In this document: positions 15,439-24,350 of the stretch, piece by piece | Layout of the letters: every line of letters starts with the position of its first letter | Numbering within the stretch: the stretch's first letter is position 1 | From: an uncultured Prevotellaceae bacterium | GTDB taxonomy: Bacteria; Bacteroidota; Bacteroidia; Bacteroidales; Bacteroidaceae | DNA length: 40,785 nucleotides | NCBI GenBank assembly: GCA_902768105.1 | Contig: CACXJZ010000020.1 | Span: 1-40,785 of the forward strand | Reading direction: 5' to 3' | Made by a program: the position numbers and the translations under genes | Notes under the pieces: generated by a model | Seen by the model: only the letters and a program-made list of their open reading frames with translations | Databases searched by the model: none | Told to the model about the DNA's origin: nothing

Positions 15439-16911
15439 TTAGGTACGGATGAGGTTTCGTCCTGCATCGATGCGCAGGAAGATAAACAGCAGGAACGTGA
15501 AACCCCACAGCGACGAACCGCCGTAGCTGAAGAACGGCAGCGGAATGCCAATGACAGGCGTCAGTCCTAGCACCATGCCCACATTGATGAAGACGTGGAA
15601 GAGGAAAATGGACACCACCGAATAGCCATAGACACGTCCGAAGCGGAACGGTTGTCGCTCAGCCAGTTTGATGAGTCGCAGAATCAACGCCAGGAACAGC
15701 AGTAGCACACCGGCAGAACCCACGAAGCCCTCCTCCTCACCAACAGTACAGAAGATAAAGTCGGTATCCTGCTCAGGCACATACTTCAGCTTTGTCTGCG
15801 TGCCATTCAGGAAGCCCTTGCCCTCCAGTCCACCAGAGCCAATGGCAATCTCACTCTGATGCACGTTATAACCGGCACCCCTCAGGTCTTCCTCCAAACC
15901 CAACAGCACATTGATACGCGTACGCTGGTGCTTCTCCATGACGTTATTGAGCACATAGTCGGCCGAATAGAAGAACGCCATGGAGCCAATGGCGAAGAGC
16001 ACGATGTAGTAATAGTTACGGATGCGCGAGCCCAAGGCCGTCCACAACAGATAGCCGATCATGACCACCGTCAGGACAATCTGCACCCACACCACGTCGA
16101 ACGAATAGATAAACTTCGAAACGAACACCGCCAGCAGCGTGATGCCAATGCCATAAAGGAGTATCTGCGTAAAGATTTTCTTGTTCTTACAATACACCAG
16201 CACCAAGCCTGCCGTAAACACCTGTATCAACAGCAAGACAGAGAACTTGCCGACGGAGGTGGGCGTGCCGAGGAGCATACTCCCCTCGTACCTGATGCCA
16301 ACTACGAAATAAATGACGGCTGCCACACCCGTGAAGAGGATGGAGCCAGGCATTCCCTCACGATAGAACATGAGGAAGAAGGCTGTATAGACCAGTGCCG
16401 AACCCGTCTCACGCTGCAGCACGATGAACATCATGGGCACGAGGATGATGGCCAGCGTAGCCAGGAAATGCTTCCACTTATTGATGTTGTAGCCATAGGT
16501 GCTCATAAACTTCGCCAGCGCCAGGGCTGTGGCAAACTTCGCAAACTCAGCAGGTTGCAGTCGCAAAGGTCCCAGCACCAGCCACGATCGGGAGCCCTTG
16601 ATGGTATGGGGGTTGAAGATGGTGGCAAACAGCAGTATGAGCAGCAGGCCGTAGATGATGAACGCGAAGGAGTCGTAAAAGCGGTCGTCGAGCATGAGGA
16701 TGACGAAGCCCAGCGTGATGGACGTGCCTATCCAAACAATCTGCATGCCTGAACGGGTGCTCAGGCTGAACAGGTCAGTATCGCCATAGGTATAGCTGGC
16801 ACCGCAGACACTGACCCATCCGAAGACGAGCAGAGCCAGGTAGATGCCAATCGTCCACCAGTCAAGTGAACGCAGCACGCTTGTACTTTTCCTATCTCTC
16901 GACTGAACCAT
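15439..16911 (-). CDS. rodA: Rod-shape protein RodA (SEDS glycan polymerase)
   Basis: A 490-residue SEDS family membrane protein with about ten hydrophobic segments. Signatures are G-S-R-S-W (after the first membrane block), L-Q-P-A-E-F-A-K, D-T-D-F-I-F with E-E-G-F, and G-I-P-L-P-F-F-S-Y-G-G-S-S near the C-terminus. It polymerises peptidoglycan strands for lateral wall growth with PBP2, whose gene lies upstream and overlaps it by 20 bases. It is last in the mre operon. It is longer than E. coli RodA (370 residues) because of extra hydrophobic sequence in the middle, which I recall as usual in Bacteroidales. Confidence 0.94.
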   Translation of the reverse strand: MVQSRDRKSTSVLRSLDWWTIGIYLALLVFGWVSVCGASYTYGDTDLFSLSTRSGMQIVWIGTSITLGFVILMLDDRFYDSFAFIIYGLLLILLFATIFNPHTIKGSRSWLVLGPLRLQPAEFAKFATALALAKFMSTYGYNINKWKHFLATLAIILVPMMFIVLQRETGSALVYTAFFLMFYREGMPGSILFTGVAAVIYFVVGIRYEGSMLLGTPTSVGKFSVLLLIQVFTAGLVLVYCKNKKIFTQILLYGIGITLLAVFVSKFIYSFDVVWVQIVLTVVMIGYLLWTALGSRIRNYYYIVLFAIGSMAFFYSADYVLNNVMEKHQRTRINVLLGLEEDLRGAGYNVHQSEIAIGSGGLEGKGFLNGTQTKLKYVPEQDTDFIFCTVGEEEGFVGSAGVLLLFLALILRLIKLAERQPFRFGRVYGYSVVSIFLFHVFINVGMVLGLTPVIGIPLPFFSYGGSSLWGFTFLLFIFLRIDAGRNLIRT

Positions 16912-18742
16912 AGGCTATTCGTCTGTGTTGTATCTCGGAGGCCTTGCTTAACGAAGCGTCCGACAGTTTACCATGAATATACTGTTCCATGATGAGACCA
17001 CCGATAGGCACACCATACGTGGCACCCCAACCACCGTTCTCCACATAGACGGCAACGGCAATCTGAGGATTGTCCATAGGTGCAAAGCCCATGAAGACGG
17101 AGTGGTCGTGACCACGGTTCTGGGCCGTACCGGTCTTTCCACAGGCCTGGAAGTCATAATGTGCCAGAGCCTTACACGTACCACCCATAGCCGAGGCACG
17201 CATACCCTTCACCACGTAGTCATAGGATTCGCGACTGGCCATCGTGTAGCGACGCTTGGTATAGAGCGAATCCAGAGGCTCGCCCTCCACCTTCTTCACC
17301 ACGTGGGGCGTGATGAAGTAGCCGCGATTGGCTATGGTGGCTCCCAGATTGGCAATCTGCAGCGGCGTGGCATTTACCTCACCCTGTCCAATGGCAATGG
17401 AGATGATGGTCAGTCCGCTCCATTGGCCCTTGTAAGCCTTGTCATAGAAGTCGGCATTGGGAATCAAACCGCGTTTCTCGCCTGGCAGATCAACGCCCAG
17501 CTTATAGCCGAAGCCCATGCTCACCAGATAGTCGCGCCACTTGTTCATGGCCTTCTGGACGGAGCCGTACTTGTGGTTACCAATCATGTAGTACAGTCCC
17601 CAACAGAAGTAACCGTTACAGGAGGTGGAGAGTGCAGGCACCAGCGACAACGGAGAACCGTGACCATGACAACCCACACGCAGGCCCTTGAACACGAAGC
17701 CGCGATAGCAGGGATAGGCCGTCTGCGTAGGATGGATGATGCCTTCTGTCATAAAGGTCAGACCTTGCGTGGTCTTGAACGTAGAGCCCGGCGGATACTG
17801 TCCCATGATGCTGCGGTTGAGCAGAGGCTTCCACGCATCCTGACTGAGCAGGGCATGGTTCTTCGAACGCTGGCGTCCCACCATGAGACGAGGATCGTAG
17901 CTGGGTGACGACACCATACAGAGCACCTCACCCGTCTTGGGGTCGATGGCCACAATACCGCCAATCTTGCCCTCCATGAGTCGCTCGCCCAGCGCCTGTA
18001 GCTCCAGGTCGATGGCCAGTGTCAGGTTCTTTCCGGGTTTGGGTTTCTGGTCGAGGGCTCCGTTCTGGTAGCGTCCCTTGATGCGTCCGTGGGCATCGCG
18101 CAAGAGAATCTGTATGCCCTTCTCGCCACGCAGCTGTTTCTCGTAGCTGCGCTCTACACCCAGCTTACCGATATAGTCGCCGGGGATGTAGTAGTCGTCT
18201 TCCTCAATGTCAGCAGGCGACACCTCCGCTACATCGCCCAACACATGGGCAGCGTAGGGATAGTTGTACTGACGGATGCTACGTCGCTGCACGTAAAAGC
18301 CCGGGAAGCGGAACATCTTTTCCTGAAACAGACTGAAATCCTTGTCCGACAGCTGGCTGATGAGCATCTGCTGCGTGAAACGCGAATAGCCGGGATTCTT
18401 ATTACGGTCCTTCATCGTGTTCACACGACGGATAAAGTCCTCCTTGGTGATGTTCAAGGCATCACACAGCTCGAGCGTGTCCAGATGGTCACCCACCTCG
18501 TTCATGACGACCATCACGTCGTAGGCCGGCTGGTTATAGACCATCAGCTTGCCGTTACGGTCCTTGATGACACCACGCGAGGGGTATTCAATCTTTTTCA
18601 GGAAAGCATTGGAGTCGGCACTCTTCTTGTAGTCGTCGCTAGTTATCTGCAACGTAAAAAGGCGGATGATGTAGACTACGACAATAAAGATGGCCACACC
18701 ACCTATCACATAGCGCCGGTTATCCAAATCAAAGTTCTTCAT
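16892..18742 (-). CDS. mrdA: Penicillin-binding protein 2 (peptidoglycan DD-transpeptidase)
   Basis: A 616-residue class B PBP. TM anchor at about residues 11-30, a dimerisation domain (P-S-R-G-V-I-K-D-R-N-G), and a transpeptidase domain with S-T-F-K (Ser320, Lys323), S-C-N (Ser374 to Asn376) and K-T-G-T (from Lys536). It crosslinks lateral-wall peptidoglycan in the periplasm, activated by MreC and paired with RodA. The 3' end overlaps the rodA start by 20 bases, suggesting coupled synthesis of the polymerase-crosslinker pair. Confidence 0.95.
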   Translation of the reverse strand: MKNFDLDNRRYVIGGVAIFIVVVYIIRLFTLQITSDDYKKSADSNAFLKKIEYPSRGVIKDRNGKLMVYNQPAYDVMVVMNEVGDHLDTLELCDALNITKEDFIRRVNTMKDRNKNPGYSRFTQQMLISQLSDKDFSLFQEKMFRFPGFYVQRRSIRQYNYPYAAHVLGDVAEVSPADIEEDDYYIPGDYIGKLGVERSYEKQLRGEKGIQILLRDAHGRIKGRYQNGALDQKPKPGKNLTLAIDLELQALGERLMEGKIGGIVAIDPKTGEVLCMVSSPSYDPRLMVGRQRSKNHALLSQDAWKPLLNRSIMGQYPPGSTFKTTQGLTFMTEGIIHPTQTAYPCYRGFVFKGLRVGCHGHGSPLSLVPALSTSCNGYFCWGLYYMIGNHKYGSVQKAMNKWRDYLVSMGFGYKLGVDLPGEKRGLIPNADFYDKAYKGQWSGLTIISIAIGQGEVNATPLQIANLGATIANRGYFITPHVVKKVEGEPLDSLYTKRRYTMASRESYDYVVKGMRASAMGGTCKALAHYDFQACGKTGTAQNRGHDHSVFMGFAPMDNPQIAVAVYVENGGWGATYGVPIGGLIMEQYIHGKLSDASLSKASEIQHRRIAYGSVER

Positions 18743-18763
18743 CTGCAGTCACTCGTTTGGAAA

Positions 18764-19273
18764 TCAAGCCGTTTTATTACGCTTCACCTGCTCTATCGTC
18801 ATCACGAGCACCCACGTCAGCAGGGCACTGGTGAACGAGCTGATAAGCCAGTTTTCCCAATTGAAGAAGTTAAAGGCTTCCAGCGCAAAGAACAGCAGAC
18901 AGTAGAACAGCATCAGCGGCAAGGCATAGGCGATGAACTTCCCGTAGCCCAAAGAAGTGAGCGACGGACTGAAGTCTTCGGCAGCATCGCGAGGCACAAA
19001 CAGCTCCAACCAGTAAGGCTGCAGCACGGCTATCAACGTCAGCGAGGCACAGGCGACGCCAGGCGTATTGGAAAAGGTGTCATTGACCAGTCCCAGCGCA
19101 AAGCACCATAACAGCAGTGCCCACTTGGGATAGTTACGCGGAAAGAGCAGCACGAAATGCAGATAAAGCAGGGGGATGGCATAGCCGAACAGGTGGACAC
19201 GGTTCAGCACCAGTGCCTGAACCAGACACAGCACAACAAACAGGAACAGCCGTCTCAGAAAATCTACCGTCAT
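18764..19273 (-). CDS. mreD: Rod-shape protein MreD
   Basis: A 169-residue, very hydrophobic protein with five or six membrane segments and the small-protein size of MreD. It keeps the characteristic Q-A-L-V-L-N-R-V-H-L-F-G start and G-L-V-N-D-T-F motif. Sequence is otherwise poorly conserved in this family, so context between mreC (4-base gap) and mrdA carries weight. It is a membrane partner of the elongasome. Confidence 0.9.
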   Translation of the reverse strand: MTVDFLRRLFLFVVLCLVQALVLNRVHLFGYAIPLLYLHFVLLFPRNYPKWALLLWCFALGLVNDTFSNTPGVACASLTLIAVLQPYWLELFVPRDAAEDFSPSLTSLGYGKFIAYALPLMLFYCLLFFALEAFNFFNWENWLISSFTSALLTWVLVMTIEQVKRNKTA

Positions 19274-19277
19274 TGCC

Positions 19278-20147
19278 TTATTGGTTTTGCTTTGCTCTCA
19301 GTGAGTCCTGGGCAGCATGCAACAGCTGCGACTGCTCCAGAACACTCCTGTCGTTAATCACACACACATCGCGCAGGTTACCAAAATCGGTAGCCAGCTT
19401 CACCTGCAAACGATAAGACAAGCCGTCAGGCGAGTTAAACACCTTCTCAATCTGTCCTACCATCACGCCGGCAGGAAAAATAGACGAGTAACCGCTCGTC
19501 ACCACCCAGTCGCCTCGATGGAACTGCGCATGGCGGGGAATGTCCTCCACATAGGCACGGCTGGCATCGCCACCCGTCCAATGCAGATAGCCAAAGTAAC
19601 CGCGTCCGCGAATGGCACAGCTGATACGTGAGGAGGTGCTGTTCAGCGCAGGAATCACCACGGAATAGTGCTCACTTACCATATAGACCACGCCTACGAC
19701 GCCACTGCCACAGGCCACGCCCATATCGACGGCCACGCCGTCCTTGCTACCCTTGTCAATGGTCATCAGGTTGTCAGGCATATCTACCGTATTGTACACC
19801 ACCTTGGCAGGAATCACCTTGTACTTCTTCAGAAACTCCAGGCCGTTACGTTCCAGGACGGTGGTGTCTTTGGTCAACTCTCCATAAGCCTCCGCCAGCT
19901 CATGAACCTGTCGCTCGAGATAAAAGTTACGTAGCGTGAGCTCCTCGTTAACCTTCTTCAGCGAGAAGAAAGACTCTACGGCGGAACGTCCCTCGTAGAG
20001 TTTCCCCACTGCTGTGTTGGCAGACGAGAACCACACGCTACCCTGATAGCTGTTGTATTGGAACAGCAACACCACACTGATGACTTCGAGCAATACGAAG
20101 ATGAACCAGTGATGATACTTGGCCAGGAACTCGAGTAGGTTCTTCAC
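19278..20147 (-). CDS. mreC: Rod-shape protein MreC
   Basis: A 289-residue single-pass protein: N-terminal TM (about residues 12-30), a coiled coil (about 60-100), then the two beta-domains with V-V-G-V-V-Y and W-V-V-T-S-G-Y-S-S-I-F-P-A-G-V. MreC sits in the periplasm and activates PBP2/RodA. Gap of 5 bases to mreB upstream and 4 to mreD downstream, so a tightly packed operon. Confidence 0.94.
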   Translation of the reverse strand: MKNLLEFLAKYHHWFIFVLLEVISVVLLFQYNSYQGSVWFSSANTAVGKLYEGRSAVESFFSLKKVNEELTLRNFYLERQVHELAEAYGELTKDTTVLERNGLEFLKKYKVIPAKVVYNTVDMPDNLMTIDKGSKDGVAVDMGVACGSGVVGVVYMVSEHYSVVIPALNSTSSRISCAIRGRGYFGYLHWTGGDASRAYVEDIPRHAQFHRGDWVVTSGYSSIFPAGVMVGQIEKVFNSPDGLSYRLQVKLATDFGNLRDVCVINDRSVLEQSQLLHAAQDSLRAKQNQ

Positions 20148-20152
20148 AAAGA

Positions 20153-21175
20153 CTATCTCATCAGGAATGTGAAGCGATCAACATTCTTCAGCGCAATGCC
20201 AGCGCCCTTTGCCACACAGTGCAACGGGTCTTCAGCAATGTGGAACTGAATGTTTATCTTGTCCGTCAGACGCTTGTCCAAACCGCGCAGCAACGCTCCA
20301 CCACCAGTCAGCCAGATGCCGTTCTTCACAATGTCGGCATACAACTCAGGCGGTGTATTCTCAAGGGCTGACAGCACAGCGGTCTCTACGCGTGCCACCG
20401 TCTTGTCAAGACAGTGCGCAATCTCCTGATAGCATACGGGAACCTCCATCGGCAGTGCCGTGATGCGGTTCGGGCCATGTACGATGAAGTCCTCAGGAGC
20501 CTCATCGCCCAGGTCGGTCAGGGCTGAGCCCACTGCTATCTTGATGCGCTCGGCCATGCGCTCACTAACCTTCACATTGTGCTGACGGCTCATATACTCC
20601 TGAATGTCGGCAGTCAGGTCGTCACCAGCCACCTTGATGGAGTTGTTGCTGACGATACCGCCCAGTGAGATAACGGCAATCTCAGTCGTACCGCCACCGA
20701 TATCAACCACCATGTTGCCCTCTGGTGCTTCGACGTCAATACCGATACCTACAGCAGCAGCCATAGGCTCGAAAATCAGATAGACGTCACGGCCGTCGGC
20801 ATGTTCTGCTGAGTCGCGAACGGCACGCAGCTCCACCTCAGTAGAGCCTGAGGGTACGCCAATCACCATACGGAGCGAGGGTGAGAACAAACGATGACCG
20901 GTGTGTACCATCTTAATCAGTCCGCGCATCATCTGCTCACAAGCTGAGAAGTCAGCAATCACACCGTCACGCAACGGGCGGATGGTGCGAATGTTGTCGT
21001 GTGTCTTTTCGTACATCATCTTGGCCTTTTCGCCTACGGCAATCATCTTGTCGGTACGGCGGTCAAGGGCCACTACTGAGGGCTCGTCCACTACTATCTT
21101 ATCATCACTGATAATGATGGTATTGGCTGTTCCCAAGTCCATAGCAATCTCCTGGACAAAACTAAAAAATCCCAT
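20153..21175 (-). CDS. mreB: Rod-shape-determining protein MreB (bacterial actin)
   Basis: A 340-residue actin-fold ATPase. Phosphate 1 loop D-L-G-T-A-N-T, then P-S-V-V-A, G-V-P-S-G-S-T-E-V-E, phosphate 2 D-I-G-G-G-T-T-E-I-A-V, and the adenosine motif L-T-G-G-G-A-L-L-R-G-L. It forms membrane filaments that guide the RodA/PBP2 machinery. Length and motifs are normal. It is second in the operon, 36 bases after the IMP cyclohydrolase gene, the gap being mostly a heptamer array. Confidence 0.96.
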   Translation of the reverse strand: MGFFSFVQEIAMDLGTANTIIISDDKIVVDEPSVVALDRRTDKMIAVGEKAKMMYEKTHDNIRTIRPLRDGVIADFSACEQMMRGLIKMVHTGHRLFSPSLRMVIGVPSGSTEVELRAVRDSAEHADGRDVYLIFEPMAAAVGIGIDVEAPEGNMVVDIGGGTTEIAVISLGGIVSNNSIKVAGDDLTADIQEYMSRQHNVKVSERMAERIKIAVGSALTDLGDEAPEDFIVHGPNRITALPMEVPVCYQEIAHCLDKTVARVETAVLSALENTPPELYADIVKNGIWLTGGGALLRGLDKRLTDKINIQFHIAEDPLHCVAKGAGIALKNVDRFTFLMR

Positions 21176-21178
21176 TCT

Positions 21179-21213
21179 AATCTTTAAACTTTAAACTCTT
21201 TACTCTAAACTTT
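21179..21213 (-). repeat. 7-base degenerate tandem array before mreB
   Basis: Five heptamers reading AAAGTTT, AGAGTAA, AGAGTTT, AAAGTTT, AAAGATT on the minus strand, starting in the purH stop codon and ending 3 bases before the mreB ATG. Confidence 0.65.
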
Positions 21214-21805
21214 ATTTCTCAAACCAGCCATGTATGGCGGTGTCGTAGTGTGAGCTCACACCGAAGGCACGTGTGGCAAACATGCGGCGCTGCTCCTTCG
21301 TGGTTTCTGCGCCCTGCTTGTTCAGAATGTCAAGCAGCACACCGTACTCAGCCTTTGAAGGTACGATTACCACATCATTGAAGTTCTTGGCAGCAGCACG
21401 AATCAGCGAGATGCCGCCAATATCAATCTTCTCGATGATGTCCTGCTCGCTGGCGCCATTGGCCACCGTCTGCTCAAACGGATAAAGGTCAACGATCACG
21501 AGGTCAATCTCAGGAATCTCGTACTTAGCCATCTGCTCACGGTCACCCTCATTATCGCGACGTCCGAGAATACCTCCAAACACCTTGGGGTGCAACGTCT
21601 TCACACGTCCACCCAGAATTGAGGGATAGGTCGTCAGGTCTTCCACCTTCTGGCAGTCATAACCCAACGACTCAATAAACTGTTGCGTACCACCTGTCGA
21701 GAGAAGTGTCACACCCTCCTCGTTCAGTTTCTTCAGCAACTCGTCAAGCCCGTCCTTATGAAATACGGAGACAAGTGCCGTCTTGATTTTCTTTGTATCA
21801 GCCAT
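21212..21805 (-). CDS. purH: Stand-alone IMP cyclohydrolase domain (N-terminal half of PurH)
   Basis: A 197-residue protein that is only the MGS-like IMP cyclohydrolase domain of PurH: L-L-S-T-G-G-T, G-G-R-V-K-T-L-H-P-K-V-F-G-G-I-L, D-L-Y-P-F, I-D-I-G-G-I-S-L-I-R-A-A-A-K-N. It closes FAICAR to IMP, the last step of purine synthesis. Full-length PurH is about 510 residues and has an AICAR transformylase domain. This ORF stops at the domain border (H-G-W-F-E-K) and no remnant of the second domain lies in the 36 bases before mreB. The transformylase must be elsewhere or absent. PurH beside mreB is a recurrent Bacteroidales order, so this is likely the orthologous locus after domain loss or separation. 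Confidence 0.9.
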   Translation of the reverse strand: MADTKKIKTALVSVFHKDGLDELLKKLNEEGVTLLSTGGTQQFIESLGYDCQKVEDLTTYPSILGGRVKTLHPKVFGGILGRRDNEGDREQMAKYEIPEIDLVIVDLYPFEQTVANGASEQDIIEKIDIGGISLIRAAAKNFNDVVIVPSKAEYGVLLDILNKQGAETTKEQRRMFATRAFGVSSHYDTAIHGWFEK

Positions 21806-21842
21806 AAAATATATAACGTTATAAATTCTTCGAAACGGGTTG

Positions 21843-21850
21843 CAAAGTTA
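21843..21850 (-). promoter_or_regulatory. Promoter (-7 box) of the purH-mre-rodA operon
   Basis: Reads TAACTTTG on the minus strand within TTTTTTCGTAACTTTGC, 37 bases before the purH start. No clear -33 element. Confidence 0.65.
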
Positions 21851-21964
21851 CGAAAAAAGCACGGATAAATCATCATGTTTATACCAAAAAATTTTACGTA
21901 CACCTATTTTATGTTATAAATCAAGCAGCAGAGACCCTCTAATTGGCAAAAAAAACAAGAATTA

Positions 21965-21996
21965 TTTGGAGGGGAACAAAAAAAAGCCTATCTTTG
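21965..21996 (+). promoter_or_regulatory. Promoter of the kinase-like gene
   Basis: TTTG (21965-21968), 20-base spacer, TATCTTTG (21989-21996): a textbook Bacteroidetes promoter. It excludes the upstream in-frame ATG at 21943 as the start. Confidence 0.75.
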
Positions 21997-22014
21997 CATA
22001 ATAAAACACAACAA

Positions 22015-23526
22015 ATGACAATACCCATGAATAGAAAAGGACTATTACTTTTGAGCTTGTTCTTCTGCTTCCTCTTCGTCCATGCACAAGAGACCCAGAA
22101 GAGCGAACTGCAGCAACGTGCAGAAACAGAAGAGCAGAAGGGGAGCATTGGCAACGCCCGCTCATTGTTTATCAAAGCCTTCAACGAGTATGCAACCAAC
22201 GGACAGGTTAGACAAGGAGTAGAGTGCGGTGTCAAGGCAACGTCGCTGTACTACAAGGAAAACCTTTACAAGGAAGCCTTTGAATTTCTGCACCGCGTCG
22301 AGGCAGCCATCAGCTCCAGCAAGGAGTCGGCAGCTACGAAGGCCGGACTGCAGTACCTGACCACGAAGGAACGTCTGCAGATGTACATCAAACTGAGGAA
22401 GAGCGACAAGGCCAAGGAGCAGATGAACAACATGGAAGTACTGGTGAAACGTGCTGATGACGAGAAGCTTAGGAACGACCTGCTCTACAACAAAGCGCTC
22501 TATTTCTATTCCTTCGGACAGAACACTGAAGGTAACGCAGTCTTCAAGGAGATGGCCGACAAACTGACAGCCGACAGGGAATATGACAAGGTTGATGAGG
22601 TCTATCAGACGCTCATTACCAACGGTCGTCGCAGCAACAATGCCAGTCTGGTGGCACAGTCATACAGCAACTACATCATCTGGAAAGACTCTGTGAACGA
22701 GCTGAAGCGTGCTGACGAGATAGGGGCGCTGAAGAAGCAGATTGCCGATAACGAGGCAGAGATTGCCGACAAGGACAGCTCGCTGACTGCACGTACCGTC
22801 ATCATCACCAGTCTTAGCATCCTCGCCATCGCACTGGCAGCAGCACTGGTCGTTGGTGCCTTCGTGCTCATGCGCTACATTGTGCTTACCCGCAAGCAGA
22901 AGAAAGCCATCAAGCTGGCCAACGAGAACGATGCCTTAAAGGCCAAGTTCATCAGCAACATCTCGGCACAGCTCGATCCCACCTTGCAGAAGCTCGACAG
23001 CAAGACGCCTGAGGTAAAGGCTCTTATGGACTTCTCGCGCCACATCCAGACCTTGTCAGAACTGCAGAACAACGATGACGAGGTACTGATGGAGGACACA
23101 CAGATACAGCCGTTCTGCGAAGCTCTGACCGAAGAGATTCGCGACAAGGTAAAGAGCGGCGTCACCCTGAAGGTGAACGCTCCGAAGATGACAACTACCA
23201 TCAACAAGGAATACGTCTCGCATATCCTGCGTCACCTGCTCAACAATGCTGCCATCTACACGCCTGAAGGTGGCACCATCACCATCGACTTCAAGAAACG
23301 CAGTGCCCACGCTCAGCAATTCCTGGTGTCCGACACGGGTTGCGGCATCCCTGAAGAGAAGCGTGAAGACATCTTTAAGCCCTTCCTCAAGATCAGAGAC
23401 CTGACGACTGGTGACGGACTGGGGCTCCCCATCTGTAAGCAGATGGCACAGAAGATGAAGGGCGACCTCGAGATTGACCCGGAGTTCACCAAGGGCACGC
23501 GCTTCATTCTGAGTCTGCATATATAA
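22015..23526 (+). CDS. TPR-containing histidine-kinase-like protein lacking the phospho-acceptor His
   Basis: 503 residues from ATG 22015 (ATG 22027 is an alternative). Signal peptide ending near V-H-A-Q (residue 25), a TPR-like helical periplasmic domain (about 26-230), a short coiled coil, TM at about 262-288, then a cytoplasmic kinase region. The ATP-binding domain is intact: N-box H-L-L-N-N-A-A-I-Y-T (408-417), G1 D-T-G-C-G-I-P (from Asp440), F-box and G2 G-D-G-L-G-L-P. The H-box position reads F-I-S-N-I-S-A-Q-L-D-P-T-L (312-324): the His of the usual S-H-E-L-R-T-P is Ala318 and Glu is Gln. It could bind ATP but not autophosphorylate in the usual way, so I infer a pseudokinase or regulatory partner. 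No response regulator is adjacent; a split 5'-nucleotidase follows. Confidence 0.85.
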   Translation: MTIPMNRKGLLLLSLFFCFLFVHAQETQKSELQQRAETEEQKGSIGNARSLFIKAFNEYATNGQVRQGVECGVKATSLYYKENLYKEAFEFLHRVEAAISSSKESAATKAGLQYLTTKERLQMYIKLRKSDKAKEQMNNMEVLVKRADDEKLRNDLLYNKALYFYSFGQNTEGNAVFKEMADKLTADREYDKVDEVYQTLITNGRRSNNASLVAQSYSNYIIWKDSVNELKRADEIGALKKQIADNEAEIADKDSSLTARTVIITSLSILAIALAAALVVGAFVLMRYIVLTRKQKKAIKLANENDALKAKFISNISAQLDPTLQKLDSKTPEVKALMDFSRHIQTLSELQNNDDEVLMEDTQIQPFCEALTEEIRDKVKSGVTLKVNAPKMTTTINKEYVSHILRHLLNNAAIYTPEGGTITIDFKKRSAHAQQFLVSDTGCGIPEEKREDIFKPFLKIRDLTTGDGLGLPICKQMAQKMKGDLEIDPEFTKGTRFILSLHI

Positions 23527-23543
23527 CTAAAATGCTATATGAT

Positions 23544-24311
23544 ATGAAGAAAACAATGTTTTTAGTGGTCATCGCCGCTATGCTGATGACCATGACTGCC
23601 TGCCGCCACCACTACGAGGTGGTGAGCGTGGAACGCACGCGCATCCTCATTGACAGTCGCTGGGATGCTGCCGACAATACAGAACTGACACAATTCCTGG
23701 CTCCTTACAAGCACGACGTTGACAGCGTGCTCGGCCCTGTCGTAGGCCACTTGGCACGTAACATGTCACCCCACCGTCCTGAGAGCGAGCTGTCAAACCT
23801 CCTGCCTGACATCCTGATGTGGGCCGCCAAGAACTATGGTGAGCAGCCTGTCTTCGCCATTTACAATATGGGTGGCATACGTAACGACCTGATACGCGGA
23901 GAAGTAACCTATGGCGACGTGCTCGACGTAGCACCTTTCGAAAACAAGATTGCCTTTGCCACGATGAGCGGAGCCGACCTGCTCGAGCTCTTCGGACAGA
24001 TAGCCAAACGTGGCGGTGAGGGCGTCAGCAGTGCCGTACGCATGGTCATCACAGAGGATGGCAAGCTCGTCAGCATCAAGTTGAACGGCGAGGATATTGA
24101 CCCTCAGAAGGACTATCGCTTCGCCACCATCGACTATCTGCTGGGTGGCGCCGACCAGATGGAGGCTTTTAAGAAGAGCCGTGACATCAATGCTCCGAAG
24201 GAGGCTTCCAACAACACCCGCTTCATCATCATGGACTACTTCCGTGCCATGGAGAAGGAGGGCAAAGTAGTTGATGCTCAGATTGAAGGACGTGTTACTG
24301 TTGTAAAATAA
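23544..24311 (+). CDS. 5'-nucleotidase C-terminal domain lipoprotein
   Basis: 255 residues from ATG 23544 (an in-frame ATG at 23532 adds four residues and spoils the lipoprotein signal). Lipobox T-A-C with Cys20. The body is the substrate-binding C-terminal domain of UshA-type 5'-nucleotidases: A-I-Y-N-M-G-G-I-R, G-x-V-T-Y-G-D-V, A-P-F-E-N-K and D-Y-L-L-G-G-A-D. It has no metallophosphatase domain; that domain is encoded by the next gene, giving reversed order relative to the single-chain enzyme. The two proteins probably associate in the periplasm to hydrolyse nucleotides or similar phosphoesters. Confidence 0.88.
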   Translation: MKKTMFLVVIAAMLMTMTACRHHYEVVSVERTRILIDSRWDAADNTELTQFLAPYKHDVDSVLGPVVGHLARNMSPHRPESELSNLLPDILMWAAKNYGEQPVFAIYNMGGIRNDLIRGEVTYGDVLDVAPFENKIAFATMSGADLLELFGQIAKRGGEGVSSAVRMVITEDGKLVSIKLNGEDIDPQKDYRFATIDYLLGGADQMEAFKKSRDINAPKEASNNTRFIIMDYFRAMEKEGKVVDAQIEGRVTVVK

Positions 24312-24338
24312 TTGAGAATGATCAATGACAATTCACTA
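24311..24338 (+). repeat. 7-base degenerate array before the metallophosphatase gene
   Basis: ATTGAGA, ATGATCA, ATGACAA, TTCACTA in register, beginning at the last base of the upstream stop. It resembles the array before the coiled-coil lipoprotein and argues that the ATG inside it (24318) is not the true start. Confidence 0.45.
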
Positions 24339-24350
24339 AAACAAGAAGCT

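Noticed and set aside
15859-16752. A 297-codon ORF opposite rodA
   Set aside because: Antisense shadow with a composition of His, Gln and Asp typical of reverse-read codons; rodA is certain.
16973-17908. A 311-codon ORF opposite mrdA, and a similar one at 18089-19111
   Set aside because: Both are reverse-frame shadows of the PBP2 and MreD genes, which have clear motifs.
21943-22014. Upstream in-frame ATG at 21943 for the kinase-like gene
   Set aside because: It lies upstream of the -33/-7 promoter, and the added residues precede the signal peptide.
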